Shown piece after piece: positions 1 to 8,325 of a DNA stretch of 18,249 nucleotides; position 1 is the first letter of the stretch, and each line of letters opens with the position of its first letter. The stretch covers positions 1-18,249 of the forward strand of contig JAQTVR010000009.1 of NCBI GenBank assembly GCA_028706995.1, in the 5' to 3' direction. This DNA is from Dehalococcoidales bacterium (GTDB lineage: Bacteria; Chloroflexota; Dehalococcoidia; Dehalococcoidales; UBA5627). The position numbers and the translations under genes were made by a program. The notes under the pieces are model-generated. The model did not search any database and was not told the DNA's origin. It saw only the letters and a program-made list of their open reading frames with translations.

Positions 1-2267
1 CAGAATAGATTATGCTTGATAGTTCTCATTGTTCGCTTGCTTAAATCAATAGCAGCTGTAATTCCATATAAATCACCGCTTATCAGTGTAATATCCCCTG
101 TTTCCATGGCTACATCGGTACCGGTGCCGATAGCAATGCCTATATCCGCCTGCGCAAGAGCCGGAGCATCATTTATACCATCCCCCACCATCGCCACTAT
201 ATTGCCATCCTGCTGCAGTCTCTTTACTTCCTCAGCCTTGTGCCCAGGTAATATCTCATACAACACATCATCAACACCCGCCTGTCTCGCTATAGCCTCA
301 GCAGTCCTGCGGTTATCGCCGGTAAGCATTATCAAACCGATCCCCATATCATGTAATCTATTAACTACCTCACGGGCTCCCGGTTTAATGGTATCCGATA
401 ATGCAATTATTCCCGCCATATTTTCATCCAGAGCAAGAAACATAACTGTTTTGCCTTCTTCCCAGAGGATTAGAGCCTTTTCATCCAATCCATTCAGGAC
501 AATATTCCTATCTTTCATCAATTTCAGATTTCCCAGCAGGATATTTTTATCGTCCATCCTTGCTTCTATGCCATGTCCGGGTATAGCATTGAATGCGGTT
601 ACATGGGATACCTCATAACCCTTATCTTTAGCCTCATTGACTATAGCTTCACCGAGAGGATGTTCAGATCCGCTTTCGGCAGAAGCTGCTATTTGAAGGA
701 TTTCAGCAGGTGTTAACCGGCCTGCAGATAAAATTTCGGTCACCTTCGGTGCACCAATTGTAAGCGTTCCCGTCTTATCCAGTAATATCTTATCTACCCG
801 GTGAGCTTTTTCCAGTATTTCCGCATTTTTTATCAGGATGCCGTTTTCAGCCCCCTTTCCGGTGCCTACTATGATAGCTGTGGGTGTTGCCAGTCCCAGA
901 GCGCACGGGCAGGCGATTATAAGCACAGCCACAAAATTGAGAAAGGCATAGGTAACCGCCGGCGGAGGTCCGGCAAAATACCAGATTACAAAGGTAATTA
1001 GAGCGATAATAATTACCACCGACACGAAATAGCTGGCAATAATATCTACCAGCCTTTGTATTGGGGCTTTCGACCCCTGCGCCTCCTCAACCATCTTTAC
1101 AATTCGAGAAAGAATAGTATTCGCGCCAACCCGAGTCACCTCGAAACGAAAACTCCCCGTGCGGTTGATGGATGCACCTATAACCTCATCCCCTGCTTTC
1201 TTCTCGACGGGGATGCTTTCTCCCGTAATAATGGATTCATCGATAGTCGAATACCCCTGTCGGATTATGCCATCAACCGGCACACTACCACCGGGGCGCA
1301 CCAGTATAATATCCCCAACCGTAACATCATCTACGGGAATTTGATGCTCCTGTCCATCCCGGATAATTACTGCCATTTTTGGCTTAAGACCGATCAATTT
1401 CTTTATAGCAGCCGATGTTTGTCCTTTGGCCAGGGCTTCTAAGAATCGCCCCAGTAACACCAAAACGATGATCACCGATGAAGTATCGAAATACAGATTG
1501 GGTTCGATTACACCACTGATAAAAAACGACGGGAACAGTACGGCAATCACACTATAAAAATAAGCTGCAGAAGTACCGACGGCAATAAGGGTGTTCATAT
1601 CGGCGGTTTTATGTTTGAGCGCCACCCACGTCCCTTTGTAAAACCTTAAACCCGCCCAGAACTGCACCGGCGTAGCCAATATCCATAACAGATAAGATTT
1701 AAACAGAAAAGGCGGGAGAAAACTTAAAAACAACACAGTTACCCCGAGTATCGCCGCCACTATCAAACGAATTTTCAAGGCTTTTATCTCACGATTGGCA
1801 CTAACAGTAACGTCTTCCGGGGTCGTCACATCCGACTCTACTTCATATCCAGCCTCCCTGACCGCCTTTTTTATAGCGGAGATTTCAGTCCCCTCAATAT
1901 ATTCAACGGTAGCTTTGCCGGTTGCCAGGTTCACATTGACCGAAACTACTCCAGGGACTACCTGAACAGCTTTTTCTATTCGTGCGACGCAAGAAGCACA
2001 AGACATACCAACTACTGAAAATATAGATTTATCCGTTACGGGTTTAAAACCCGACTCCGAAATAGTATGCGTAATCTTAGACAAACTTAGTTTCTCAGGG
2101 TCATATACGACATAGGCTTTTTCCGAGGCAAAATTGACAGTGGCCGAATATATGCCATCCAGTTTAGCCAGATTTCTTTCTATTGTATCTGCACAATTGG
2201 CGCAGGACATTCCGGCTATTTTAATATTAGTACTTATATTTCTTTTCTGTGTCGTATCTTTTTGCAT
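1..2267 (-). CDS. copA: Copper-translocating P1B-type ATPase, C-terminus cut by window edge
   Basis: This is a membrane pump that exports copper (Cu+) using ATP. About 755 codons are visible. Two heavy-metal-associated domains come first, each with a metal-binding Cys pair in GMSCANC (C22, C25) and GMSCASC (C90, C93). A membrane domain follows, with the CPC transport motif at C453-P-C455. The phosphorylated aspartate is D497 in DKTGT. Further along are the SEHPLGEA motif of the nucleotide-binding domain and the GDGINDAP hinge. The CPC motif plus two HMA domains fits the Cu+ (CopA) subclass rather than Zn/Cd pumps. The visible part ends in the TIKHNLF stretch, so only the last two membrane helices and the tail should be missing. 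The ATG at 2267 has a weak ribosome site (GGTAG) and lies 21 bases after the stop of the SHOCT gene, so the two are probably co-transcribed. No copper-sensing regulator is visible in the window. Confidence 0.95.
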   Translation of the reverse strand, partial: MQKDTTQKRNISTNIKIAGMSCANCADTIERNLAKLDGIYSATVNFASEKAYVVYDPEKLSLSKITHTISESGFKPVTDKSIFSVVGMSCASCVARIEKAVQVVPGVVSVNVNLATGKATVEYIEGTEISAIKKAVREAGYEVESDVTTPEDVTVSANREIKALKIRLIVAAILGVTVLFLSFLPPFLFKSYLLWILATPVQFWAGLRFYKGTWVALKHKTADMNTLIAVGTSAAYFYSVIAVLFPSFFISGVIEPNLYFDTSSVIIVLVLLGRFLEALAKGQTSAAIKKLIGLKPKMAVIIRDGQEHQIPVDDVTVGDIILVRPGGSVPVDGIIRQGYSTIDESIITGESIPVEKKAGDEVIGASINRTGSFRFEVTRVGANTILSRIVKMVEEAQGSKAPIQRLVDIIASYFVSVVIIIALITFVIWYFAGPPPAVTYAFLNFVAVLIIACPCALGLATPTAIIVGTGKGAENGILIKNAEILEKAHRVDKILLDKTGTLTIGAPKVTEILSAGRLTPAEILQIAASAESGSEHPLGEAIVNEAKDKGYEVSHVTAFNAIPGHGIEARMDDKNILLGNLKLMKDRNIVLNGLDEKALILWEEGKTVMFLALDENMAGIIALSDTIKPGAREVVNRLHDMGIGLIMLTGDNRRTAEAIARQAGVDDVLYEILPGHKAEEVKRLQQDGNIVAMVGDGINDAPALAQADIGIAIGTGTDVAMETGDITLISGDLYGITAAIDLSKRTMRTIKHNLF

Positions 2268-2288
2268 TTATAATCTACCATATCTATA

Positions 2289-2516
2289 TCAGGTCAAATC
2301 TTTCTTTATTTGTTCGAATTCTTCCCTGGATATTTCGCCTTTGGCGTATCTCTCTTTGGCTATATCCAGCGCATTATTACTCCTGGTAATACTACTGCCT
2401 CCTCTGGCAAGTTTAATGATCAGCCAGATTACCAGGGCTAAAATACCGCCCCAAAAAACTACCATTATAAACAAGTTGAACAACCACACCAAACCTATGC
2501 TGTTATCCCACATCAT
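2289..2516 (-). CDS. Small membrane protein with C-terminal SHOCT domain
   Basis: A protein of 75 residues with one hydrophobic membrane segment (about residues 11-37) followed by a short helical SHOCT motif (ALDIAKERYAKGEISREEF and the residues after it) at the C-terminus. SHOCT domains are short and oligomerising and often sit at the end of small membrane proteins; no enzymatic role is known for this arrangement. I chose the start at 2516 because AAGGGGGTG lies just upstream of the ATG pair at 2511-2516. The longer reading from 2552 would place that ribosome site inside the gene. It precedes copA by 21 bases in the same direction, which suggests a role tied to metal export or the envelope, but that is inference from context only. 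Confidence 0.8.
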   Translation of the reverse strand: MMWDNSIGLVWLFNLFIMVVFWGGILALVIWLIIKLARGGSSITRSNNALDIAKERYAKGEISREEFEQIKKDLT

Positions 2517-2737
2517 GAAGCACCCCCTTAAATATTCCATTATTCTTATCATAATGCTCTAAAAAATAAATAGCAACACGAAGCTCGCGAACAGCTCAAT
2601 GTTTATATTTCTCTCTCCTATTTTATTGTATTTTCAAAATATTATAGCTTTCATTAATTTTCAACATGATTTTTTCTAACTAAAATAATTTTATTTGATA
2701 CATGTTATAATATAAAATCATTCTTAGGGGTTGTCCT
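2517..2737. promoter_or_regulatory. Divergent promoter region between the SHOCT-copA pair and the Smr gene
   Basis: An AT-rich gap between two divergent units. It has a perfect TATAAT on the plus strand (2706-2711), about 27 bases before the Smr start, and another perfect TATAAT on the minus strand (2641-2646) facing SHOCT-copA. Neither has a convincing -35 box at the usual spacing, so an activator or an alternative arrangement may be involved. I see no clear long inverted repeat that would mark a copper-responsive operator. Confidence 0.35.
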
Positions 2738-3034
2738 TTGAGCAAAGAAGAAAGATCCAATATTGCGCCGCAGATACACGATGAGGTTTACATCCGCAGG
2801 ATGACCATAGATGAAGCCCTATCCAAGCTGGATAAATACTTGAATGATGCCTTCATGGCAGGCATTATCAGGATCAAGATAGTTCATGGTAAGGGTACCG
2901 GAATACTGCGACAGGTAGTTCACGAAAGATTATCCAAACATCCTCTTGTAAAATTTTACAGGCTGGGGGAATACCGGGAAGGCGAGGAAGGTGTTACCAT
3001 AGCGGAGCTTTATCACCGACAGGCCCATATTTAG
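2738..3034 (+). CDS. Stand-alone Smr-domain protein (MutS2 C-terminal-like)
   Basis: A protein of 98 residues made almost entirely of one Smr domain, the nuclease-like module found at the C-terminus of MutS2 and in free-standing proteins. The signature VHGKGTG (about residues 49-55) and the following LRxxVxxxLxxHPxVxxFRL-like region are well conserved, as is the closing GVTIAEL. The N-terminal family motif, normally LDLHG or LDLRG, is altered here to VYIRRM, so the Asp and Gly are missing. Smr domains are linked to DNA nicking or to RNA cleavage at stalled ribosomes; which applies here is unknown. It starts at TTG with AGGGG seven bases upstream. It is a single-gene unit, and its stop is five bases before the next promoter. 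Confidence 0.85.
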   Translation: MSKEERSNIAPQIHDEVYIRRMTIDEALSKLDKYLNDAFMAGIIRIKIVHGKGTGILRQVVHERLSKHPLVKFYRLGEYREGEEGVTIAELYHRQAHI

Positions 3035-3039
3035 ATTAG

Positions 3040-3068
3040 TTGACAAATATTTCCATTTTGTCTATAGT
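3040..3068 (+). promoter_or_regulatory. Sigma70 promoter of the trpB T-box leader
   Basis: TTGACA (3040-3045), a 17-base spacer, then TATAGT (3063-3068). The -35 box is perfect and the -10 box matches five of six. Predicted transcription start is near 3075, just ahead of the T-box leader. Confidence 0.8.
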
Positions 3069-3074
3069 GTCTCT

Positions 3075-3380
3075 AATTTAATACATAAAGGTTGTGAACA
3101 AGACTAGTAGGTTTCCAGCGAAGCGCAGAGAGTCGGATAAGGTGTGAGCCGATGCTGGCGCAGGGATCGAATGGACTTGGGAGCCGTGAGCCGAATGCCG
3201 CTGTTGGATAAGGTTAGTAGGTGTAACCGCAAAGGAAGCGTTATCAAATCCCATGATACTCATGATTACTCGGTATCTAAAGAGATGATCTTCTGTATAG
3301 AAAAGCAGGAGATTAAGAAGGGTGGCACCGCAGAGGTGAACCTTATGCCCCTTCAACCTTTCGAGGTTGAAGGTTTTTTT
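3075..3380 (+). promoter_or_regulatory. T-box riboswitch, Trp (UGG) specifier, controlling trpB
   Basis: A long leader that binds uncharged tRNA and decides between termination and read-through. The conserved T-box core AAGGGTGGCACCGC lies near 3319-3332. Stem I carries the AGAGAGTCGG and GGTGTGAG elements near 3127-3148. The specifier loop reads GAA-TGG-ACT, so the specifier is UGG at 3172-3174, which is the Trp codon. The bulge that pairs with the tRNA 3' end is TGGC (3323-3326), predicting discriminator base G, as bacterial tRNA-Trp has. Specifier, discriminator and downstream gene all agree, so low charged tRNA-Trp should raise trpB expression. Ends at the terminator stem at 3350-3380. 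Confidence 0.93.
3350..3380 (+). terminator. T-box-controlled intrinsic terminator before trpB
   Basis: A perfect 10-base-pair stem (CCTTCAACCT with AGGTTGAAGG) closed by a TTCG tetraloop and followed by seven T residues. It competes with the antiterminator that contains the T-box core. trpB begins 57 bases later. Confidence 0.92.
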
Positions 3381-3437
3381 ATTTTATAGGGCATTAACTG
3401 AAATTATTAAATAAATTAAAAGAGGAAGGACAAAAAA

Positions 3438-4805
3438 ATGAAAAGAGCAATGTATTTTCTTGACCAAAAGGACATGCCGACAAAATGGTATAATATTCTG
3501 CCGGACTTGCCCGAACCTTTGCCGGATGCATTACATCCAGGAACGGGCAACCCCCTGACTCCTCCCGATTTAGCCCCGCTATTTCCGATGGCACTTATTA
3601 TGCAGGAATACAGCCCGGAGCGGTATATTGAAATTCCCGACGAAGTCCAAGAAATTTATCACACTTTTAGACCTTCTATTCTACACCGGGCATATCGCCT
3701 GGAGAAAGCACTGGATACATCTGCCAAAATTTACTATAAATACGAGGGCACCAGTCAGGCGGGCAGCCACAAACTAAATACAGCAGTTGCCCAGGCATAT
3801 TACAATAAAAAAGAGGGTATTAAACGCATCTCAACTGAAACCGGCGCCGGTCAGTGGGGAAGTGCAATCGCTATGGGCTGCAAGTTTTTTGACCTGGAAT
3901 GCAAGGTTTATATGGTCAAAATCAGCTACAACCAGAAACCCTACCGTCGTATCCTGATGGAAACATGGGGCGCCACCTGCGTACCCAGCCCCAGCCCCGA
4001 TACTAAAGCTGGAAGAGATATGCTGGCTAAAGACCCCAATTGTAATGGTAGCCTGGGGCTGGCTATCAGTGAAGCCGTTGAGGATGCTGTTTCCCGCGAT
4101 GACACCCATTATTCCCTAGGCAGCGTTCTTAATCACGTTCTCTTACACCAGACGATTATCGGAGAGGAAGCCAGATTACAAATGGAAAAGGCTGACGATT
4201 ATCCGGATATACTTATAGGTTGCGTCGGCGGTGGTTCCAACTTCGGTGGAATGGTTCTCCCGTGGCTTAGAGATAAAATAAGCGGCGCCAAACCCAAGAT
4301 GCGTGTTATCGCCGTAGAACCGCAAGCCTCCCCGTCACTAACCAAAGGCCCTTACACTTATGACTTTGGCGATGTCGCCGGACTTACTCCTCTTTTAAAG
4401 ATGTATACCCTAGGACATGACTTTATGCCTGCTCCGGTACATGCCGGCGGGTTACGCTATCATGGGATGTCACCGATCGTGTCCCACCTGTGTAAACTGG
4501 GTCTTATCGAAGCCCAGGCGGTTCCACAGGTGGCTACCTTCGAAGCCGGTGTACAGTTTGCCAGGACTGAGGGTATTGTCAGCGCCCCCGAGGCCAATCA
4601 TGCTATCAGGGTAACTATCGATGAAGCCCTTAAGTGCCGCGAAACCGGCGAAGCCAAGACAATTCTCATGTGCCACAGCGGACATGGTAATTTCGACCTG
4701 ACCGCCTATGATGAATATCTTTCAGGAAGATTACAAGATTATACCTTCTCCGATACAGAGATGAAAAAGGCTCTTGATAATCTACCCAAGGTACCCGGTA
4801 AATAA
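3438..4805 (+). CDS. trpB: Tryptophan synthase beta chain-like protein, TrpB2 type
   Basis: A PLP-dependent enzyme that joins indole and L-serine (or O-phosphoserine in some TrpB2 enzymes) to make tryptophan. Length is 455 residues, usual for TrpB2, which is longer than the TrpB1 partner of TrpA. The PLP lysine is K112 in GSHKLNTA; the phosphate-binding loop is GCVGGGSNFGG (261-271); GHGNFDL near the C-terminus is typical. The N-terminal block (about 1-60) with TKWYNILPDLP is a TrpB2 hallmark. Start ATG has AGAGGAAGG about ten bases upstream. No trpA or other trp gene is next to it, which fits TrpB2 acting alone, for instance in indole salvage; that role is inferred. Expression is under a Trp-specific T-box. 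Confidence 0.95.
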   Translation: MKRAMYFLDQKDMPTKWYNILPDLPEPLPDALHPGTGNPLTPPDLAPLFPMALIMQEYSPERYIEIPDEVQEIYHTFRPSILHRAYRLEKALDTSAKIYYKYEGTSQAGSHKLNTAVAQAYYNKKEGIKRISTETGAGQWGSAIAMGCKFFDLECKVYMVKISYNQKPYRRILMETWGATCVPSPSPDTKAGRDMLAKDPNCNGSLGLAISEAVEDAVSRDDTHYSLGSVLNHVLLHQTIIGEEARLQMEKADDYPDILIGCVGGGSNFGGMVLPWLRDKISGAKPKMRVIAVEPQASPSLTKGPYTYDFGDVAGLTPLLKMYTLGHDFMPAPVHAGGLRYHGMSPIVSHLCKLGLIEAQAVPQVATFEAGVQFARTEGIVSAPEANHAIRVTIDEALKCRETGEAKTILMCHSGHGNFDLTAYDEYLSGRLQDYTFSDTEMKKALDNLPKVPGK

Positions 4806-4820
4806 TATTTACAATTTATA

Positions 4821-4860
4821 TTAGAAAAAGGGGCGATTGAAAATCGCCCCTTTTTCTAAT
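4821..4860. terminator. Bidirectional terminator between convergent trpB and ileS
   Basis: An almost perfect palindrome: AGAAAAAGGGGCGATT, a short GAAA loop-side region, then AATCGCCCCTTTTTCT. The GC-rich stem with A runs on one side and T runs on the other works in both directions, ending trpB from the left and ileS from the right. Confidence 0.92.
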
Positions 4861-4882
4861 GTACCGCTCAATTTAATAATGA

Positions 4883-7800
4883 CTACTTTAACCTCTCTAC
4901 CGCCAGTTTTATCTCGTAACCGCTTATCTTGTAGTTCCCGGTGTATACACCTTCCCCTGGAATTCTATTTTTTATTTCTGTGGATAATGTTTCGTGCTTT
5001 ATATAATCGATATAATTATTCATCACCTGTTCCACATATTCATCACCCTCATAATATGTTGTAATATGGTCTACGATCTCAAAATCGGCTTCCCTTCTCA
5101 TTGTTTGCAGTCGATGAACTATCTCGCGCGCCAGCCCCTCTTTTAATAGCTCCGGTGAAATCTCCGGATTTATAGCAACGCAATAATCACCCTCGGTTTC
5201 TATAATATAGCCGGAGTTCTCGAGTTCACTTATATTGCTGACGACCTCGATGTCCTTTACATTCAACTCGTCGATAACCTGGGACTTAACCCTCTCGAGG
5301 CTGTACTGTTCACTCTTTGAAGATAACCCGATAAGTATTTTTGCCAACGGCTGTCGGACCTTTATCTGGGCTTTACTCCTGGCTGCCCTGCCGATACTGG
5401 ATATTTTTATTGCAAGCTTAGTATCAACAGAAAGATTCTGGTCGATCAGGGTTTGATCTGCCACCGGGAAATCTTCCAAGTGTACGCTTATGGGCGCATC
5501 TTTGTTCACAGACTGCACCAGGTTCTGATACATCTCTTCTGCCAGGAACGGAGTAAAAGGAGCTATAAGTTCTGTTAGTGTGACCAGACACTGGTAAAGC
5601 GTAGCATATGCCGATTGTTTATCGGTATCGCTTTCGCTCTTCCAGAAACGGCGGCGGCTACGACGCACATACCAGTTAGACAGGTCATCAACAAAGGTTT
5701 CCACTTTCCTGCCGGCATCTGTCGGATTATAGGTATCCAGCGCAGTATCTACATCCGCCACCAGTTGATTCAACTCGGATATAATCCAGAGGTCGAGCGT
5801 CGAAGGAACGGCCTTGTCTGTTTCTACCATCGGATTATATTTATCAATATTGGCATATAGAATAAAAAACGAATATACGTTCCACAGTGTAAGCATAAAC
5901 TTATGCGTAACCTCTGAAACAAGTTGTTCGGAAAAACGCCGAGTATTTCCCGGAGGGCTGGCGGTAAATAGATACCAGCGCAAGGCATCCGCACCATATT
6001 TATTGAGCACCGGCCAGACTTCTACTACATTACCCCTGGTCTTGCTCATCTTTTCGCCTTTGGCATCGAGAATATGACCCAGGCATATAACATTTTCAAA
6101 GCAGGGTCTATCGAATAGCAGAGTGGATAAAGCATGCAGGCTGTAAAACCAGCCGCGCGTCTGGTCGACAGCTTCGCATATATAGTCTGCCGGAAATCTA
6201 CCATCGGTAAGCAGCGTACTGTTCTCGAAAGGGTAATGGTACTGGGCAACAGACATCGCTCCGGAATCGAACCAGCAATCGATGACTTCGGGAACACGCT
6301 TCATACTACCCTGGCAATTCGAACAATTAAAAGTCAGGTCATCCACAAAAGGACGATGTAAATCTATAGAACCTTTATCAAGAGCCTGTATTGCTGATGA
6401 TGGTTCTATTCCATCCTTGCCATACAACTCAGTAATACTACCAATACACTCCTGTTTGCCGCAGGATTCGCACTGCCACACCGGAAGCGGTGTTCCCCAG
6501 TATCTTTCCCTGGAAAAAGCCCAATCGACATTGTTTTGCAGCCAATCACCGAAACGCCCATCTTTTATATGTTCCGGATACCAGTTTATCTTATTATTTC
6601 CCTCGATAAGTCTGTCCTTAACTGCCGTTGTGCGGATATACCAGCTCTGTTTTACATAGTAAAGGAGCGGTGTATCGCAACGCCAGCAAAACGGATAGGT
6701 ATGGCGTATCCTGGTACTGCGAAATAATGCCCCACTGGATTTCAGTTCATTTATTACCAGAGGGTCGGCGCTTTTTACGAACTTACCGGAAAAACTGTAA
6801 TTTCCGATTATTTTACCCTGCAGGTCAACCGGTTGCACAAAATCCAATCCGCGCTGCATGCCTACCTCAAAGTCCACTTCACCGAAGGCAGGAGCGACAT
6901 GCACAATGCCGGTGCCATCTTCCATTGAGACGAAATCCGTTCCTACGACTCGATACGTCAGATTTTCATCAGACGGCTGCAACTCCATCTCCGAGCTCCC
7001 GGTTTTATTGAAACGCAATCTGTCTACGCCATACCGGTGTGGATTATATAAAGGTTGATATGGAATGCCGACCAACTCATTGCCTTTAAGACTCAGAATA
7101 ATTTTATTATCCGCCAGTCCAACCGAAGCGAGCAGCGCCGTAGCTATAATAATATACTCTCCTTCTACTTCCACTACCGAGTAATCGACACCAGCGGCAA
7201 CCGCCAGGGCTGTATTGCCGGGGAGAGTCCATGGGGTTGTCGTCCATGCCATAAGGTAAACCTTTTTATCCTGTAATTTTTCACTTATTTTTCTCAAAGC
7301 AGAAGGCATTACTCTGAATTTTATATACACCGACGGGTCTTCGGTATCATCCTTATAACCCAGCGCCACCTCATGTGAACTCAAAGAAGTACCGCAGCGC
7401 GGACAGTGAGCGGCTGTTTTATACCCTTTATAAACCAGCCCTTTATCCCACATGTACTTGATTATCCACCAGCAGCTCTCGATATATTTATTATCCATAG
7501 TTATATAAGGATGTTCCAGGTCGCACCAGTAAGCGATGCGCTCCGTCATAGCATTCCATTCCTTTAGATAACGGAATACACTGGCACGGCATTTGGCATT
7601 GAATTTAGCTATGCCGTATTTTTCTATATCGGCTTTACTGGTAAAACCCAACTCTTTTTCCACTCCAAGTTCCACCGGTAGACCATGCGTATCCCACCCG
7701 GCAATACGCGGCGTATAATACCCTTTCATAGTCTTATAACGAGGGATTACATCCTTAAAAACACGCGATAAAACGTGATGAATGCCGGGATTACCGTTTG

Positions 7801-7948
7801 CCGTCGGAGGTCCTTCATACAACACAAAACGCGGGCAATTACTCCGTGCTTCAATACTCTTTTTAAAAACATCTTCTTTACGCCAGAATTCAAGTACATT
7901 CTCTTCAAGTTTTGCAAAATCAGCTTTGCTGCTTACCGGTTGAAACAT
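4883..7948 (-). CDS. ileS: Isoleucyl-tRNA synthetase, type 2 (IleRS2-like)
   Basis: Charges tRNA-Ile with isoleucine in the cytoplasm. Length is 1021 residues, longer than typical type-1 bacterial IleRS. The order is: split Rossmann catalytic domain starting with LYEGPPTANGNP (43-54), the CP1 editing insert (about 190-400), second signature KMSKT (633-637), the anticodon-binding helical domain with DLSNWYVRRSRRRFW, and a C-terminal region without the terminal zinc finger of type-1 enzymes. Cys pairs (CPRC, CESC, CSNC) suggest bound zinc. The first signature, normally HxGH, reads G55-I-H-H58: positions one and three are swapped. I chose ATG 7948 because AGGGAG lies eight bases upstream. A longer open frame to 8092 runs through the T-box leader and is not coding. 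Convergent with trpB and controlled by an Ile-specific T-box. Confidence 0.95.
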   Translation of the reverse strand: MFQPVSSKADFAKLEENVLEFWRKEDVFKKSIEARSNCPRFVLYEGPPTANGNPGIHHVLSRVFKDVIPRYKTMKGYYTPRIAGWDTHGLPVELGVEKELGFTSKADIEKYGIAKFNAKCRASVFRYLKEWNAMTERIAYWCDLEHPYITMDNKYIESCWWIIKYMWDKGLVYKGYKTAAHCPRCGTSLSSHEVALGYKDDTEDPSVYIKFRVMPSALRKISEKLQDKKVYLMAWTTTPWTLPGNTALAVAAGVDYSVVEVEGEYIIIATALLASVGLADNKIILSLKGNELVGIPYQPLYNPHRYGVDRLRFNKTGSSEMELQPSDENLTYRVVGTDFVSMEDGTGIVHVAPAFGEVDFEVGMQRGLDFVQPVDLQGKIIGNYSFSGKFVKSADPLVINELKSSGALFRSTRIRHTYPFCWRCDTPLLYYVKQSWYIRTTAVKDRLIEGNNKINWYPEHIKDGRFGDWLQNNVDWAFSRERYWGTPLPVWQCESCGKQECIGSITELYGKDGIEPSSAIQALDKGSIDLHRPFVDDLTFNCSNCQGSMKRVPEVIDCWFDSGAMSVAQYHYPFENSTLLTDGRFPADYICEAVDQTRGWFYSLHALSTLLFDRPCFENVICLGHILDAKGEKMSKTRGNVVEVWPVLNKYGADALRWYLFTASPPGNTRRFSEQLVSEVTHKFMLTLWNVYSFFILYANIDKYNPMVETDKAVPSTLDLWIISELNQLVADVDTALDTYNPTDAGRKVETFVDDLSNWYVRRSRRRFWKSESDTDKQSAYATLYQCLVTLTELIAPFTPFLAEEMYQNLVQSVNKDAPISVHLEDFPVADQTLIDQNLSVDTKLAIKISSIGRAARSKAQIKVRQPLAKILIGLSSKSEQYSLERVKSQVIDELNVKDIEVVSNISELENSGYIIETEGDYCVAINPEISPELLKEGLAREIVHRLQTMRREADFEIVDHITTYYEGDEYVEQVMNNYIDYIKHETLSTEIKNRIPGEGVYTGNYKISGYEIKLAVERLK

Positions 7949-7966
7949 AATAAGCTCCCTTTCTAT

Positions 7967-7999
7967 AAAAAAATATCCCGCCCCAATAAGGGACGGGAT
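7967..7999 (-). terminator. T-box-controlled intrinsic terminator before ileS
   Basis: Read on the minus strand: ATCCCGTCCC, a TTATT loop, GGGGCGGGAT, then a T run. The stem is ten base pairs with one non-Watson-Crick position. It lies about 19 bases before the ileS start and competes with the T-box antiterminator. Confidence 0.9.
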
Positions 8000-8288
8000 T
8001 GAATTTACCCGCGGTACCACCCTGTTTCCCCTGAATAACCAGGAGCGCTCACTAAGGTACATGCATACCCTTGCCTTTATAACGATTGGCACTGCCGTCC
8101 AGTCCTAATCGAGCTTTAATCAAGCCTTTCAGCTGGCAGCTCGGGAGTGATTTTCAATAGAACCAACAATATCTGCTCTCACCATGCCAGATTCGCTGTT
8201 AGCCGGTTTACTACTTACTCTTCTCCGTCAACGCTTTTAACTAAACTACCACTCTATATGACTTTTATCAAGACTTCCATTTATTATA
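7967..8288 (-). promoter_or_regulatory. T-box riboswitch, Ile (AUC) specifier, controlling ileS
   Basis: On the minus strand the conserved core AGGGTGGTACCGCGGG lies near 8009-8024. The specifier loop reads GAAA-ATC-ACT, giving AUC (8149-8151), an Ile codon. The stem I apical elements (GGTGAGAG near 8179) are present. The tRNA-end bulge is TGGT (8016-8019), predicting discriminator A, as in tRNA-Ile. The layout matches the trpB leader, including the specifier-ACTnnnGAG pattern. Uncharged tRNA-Ile should promote read-through into ileS. Confidence 0.93.
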
Positions 8289-8294
8289 TTCATT

Positions 8295-8323
8295 ATTATA
8301 TTCACGAAAACTATGATAGTCAA
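8295..8323 (-). promoter_or_regulatory. Sigma70 promoter of the ileS T-box leader
   Basis: On the minus strand: TTGACT (8318-8323), 17-base spacer, perfect TATAAT (8295-8300). The -35 box sits three bases beyond the jag stop codon. Predicted start near 8288. Confidence 0.85.
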
Positions 8324-8325
8324 CG

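Noticed and set aside
16..1442. Several plus-strand open frames over copA
   Set aside because: They are antisense shadows of a fully conserved P-type ATPase and show no family features.
2550..2610. A possible Cys-rich leader peptide (TTG start, CSRASCC) upstream of the SHOCT-copA pair
   Set aside because: The AGGAG is about 15 bases from the TTG, too far for a normal site, and the frame is only about 16 codons; chance is more likely.
3078..3389. Open frames on both strands between the Smr gene and trpB
   Set aside because: They lie over the Trp T-box, whose RNA elements explain the sequence; the translations resemble no family I recognise.
7949..8092. A 48-codon N-terminal extension of ileS
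   Set aside because: This stretch is the T-box core and terminator read as protein; ATG 7948 has a good ribosome site and aligns with the family start.
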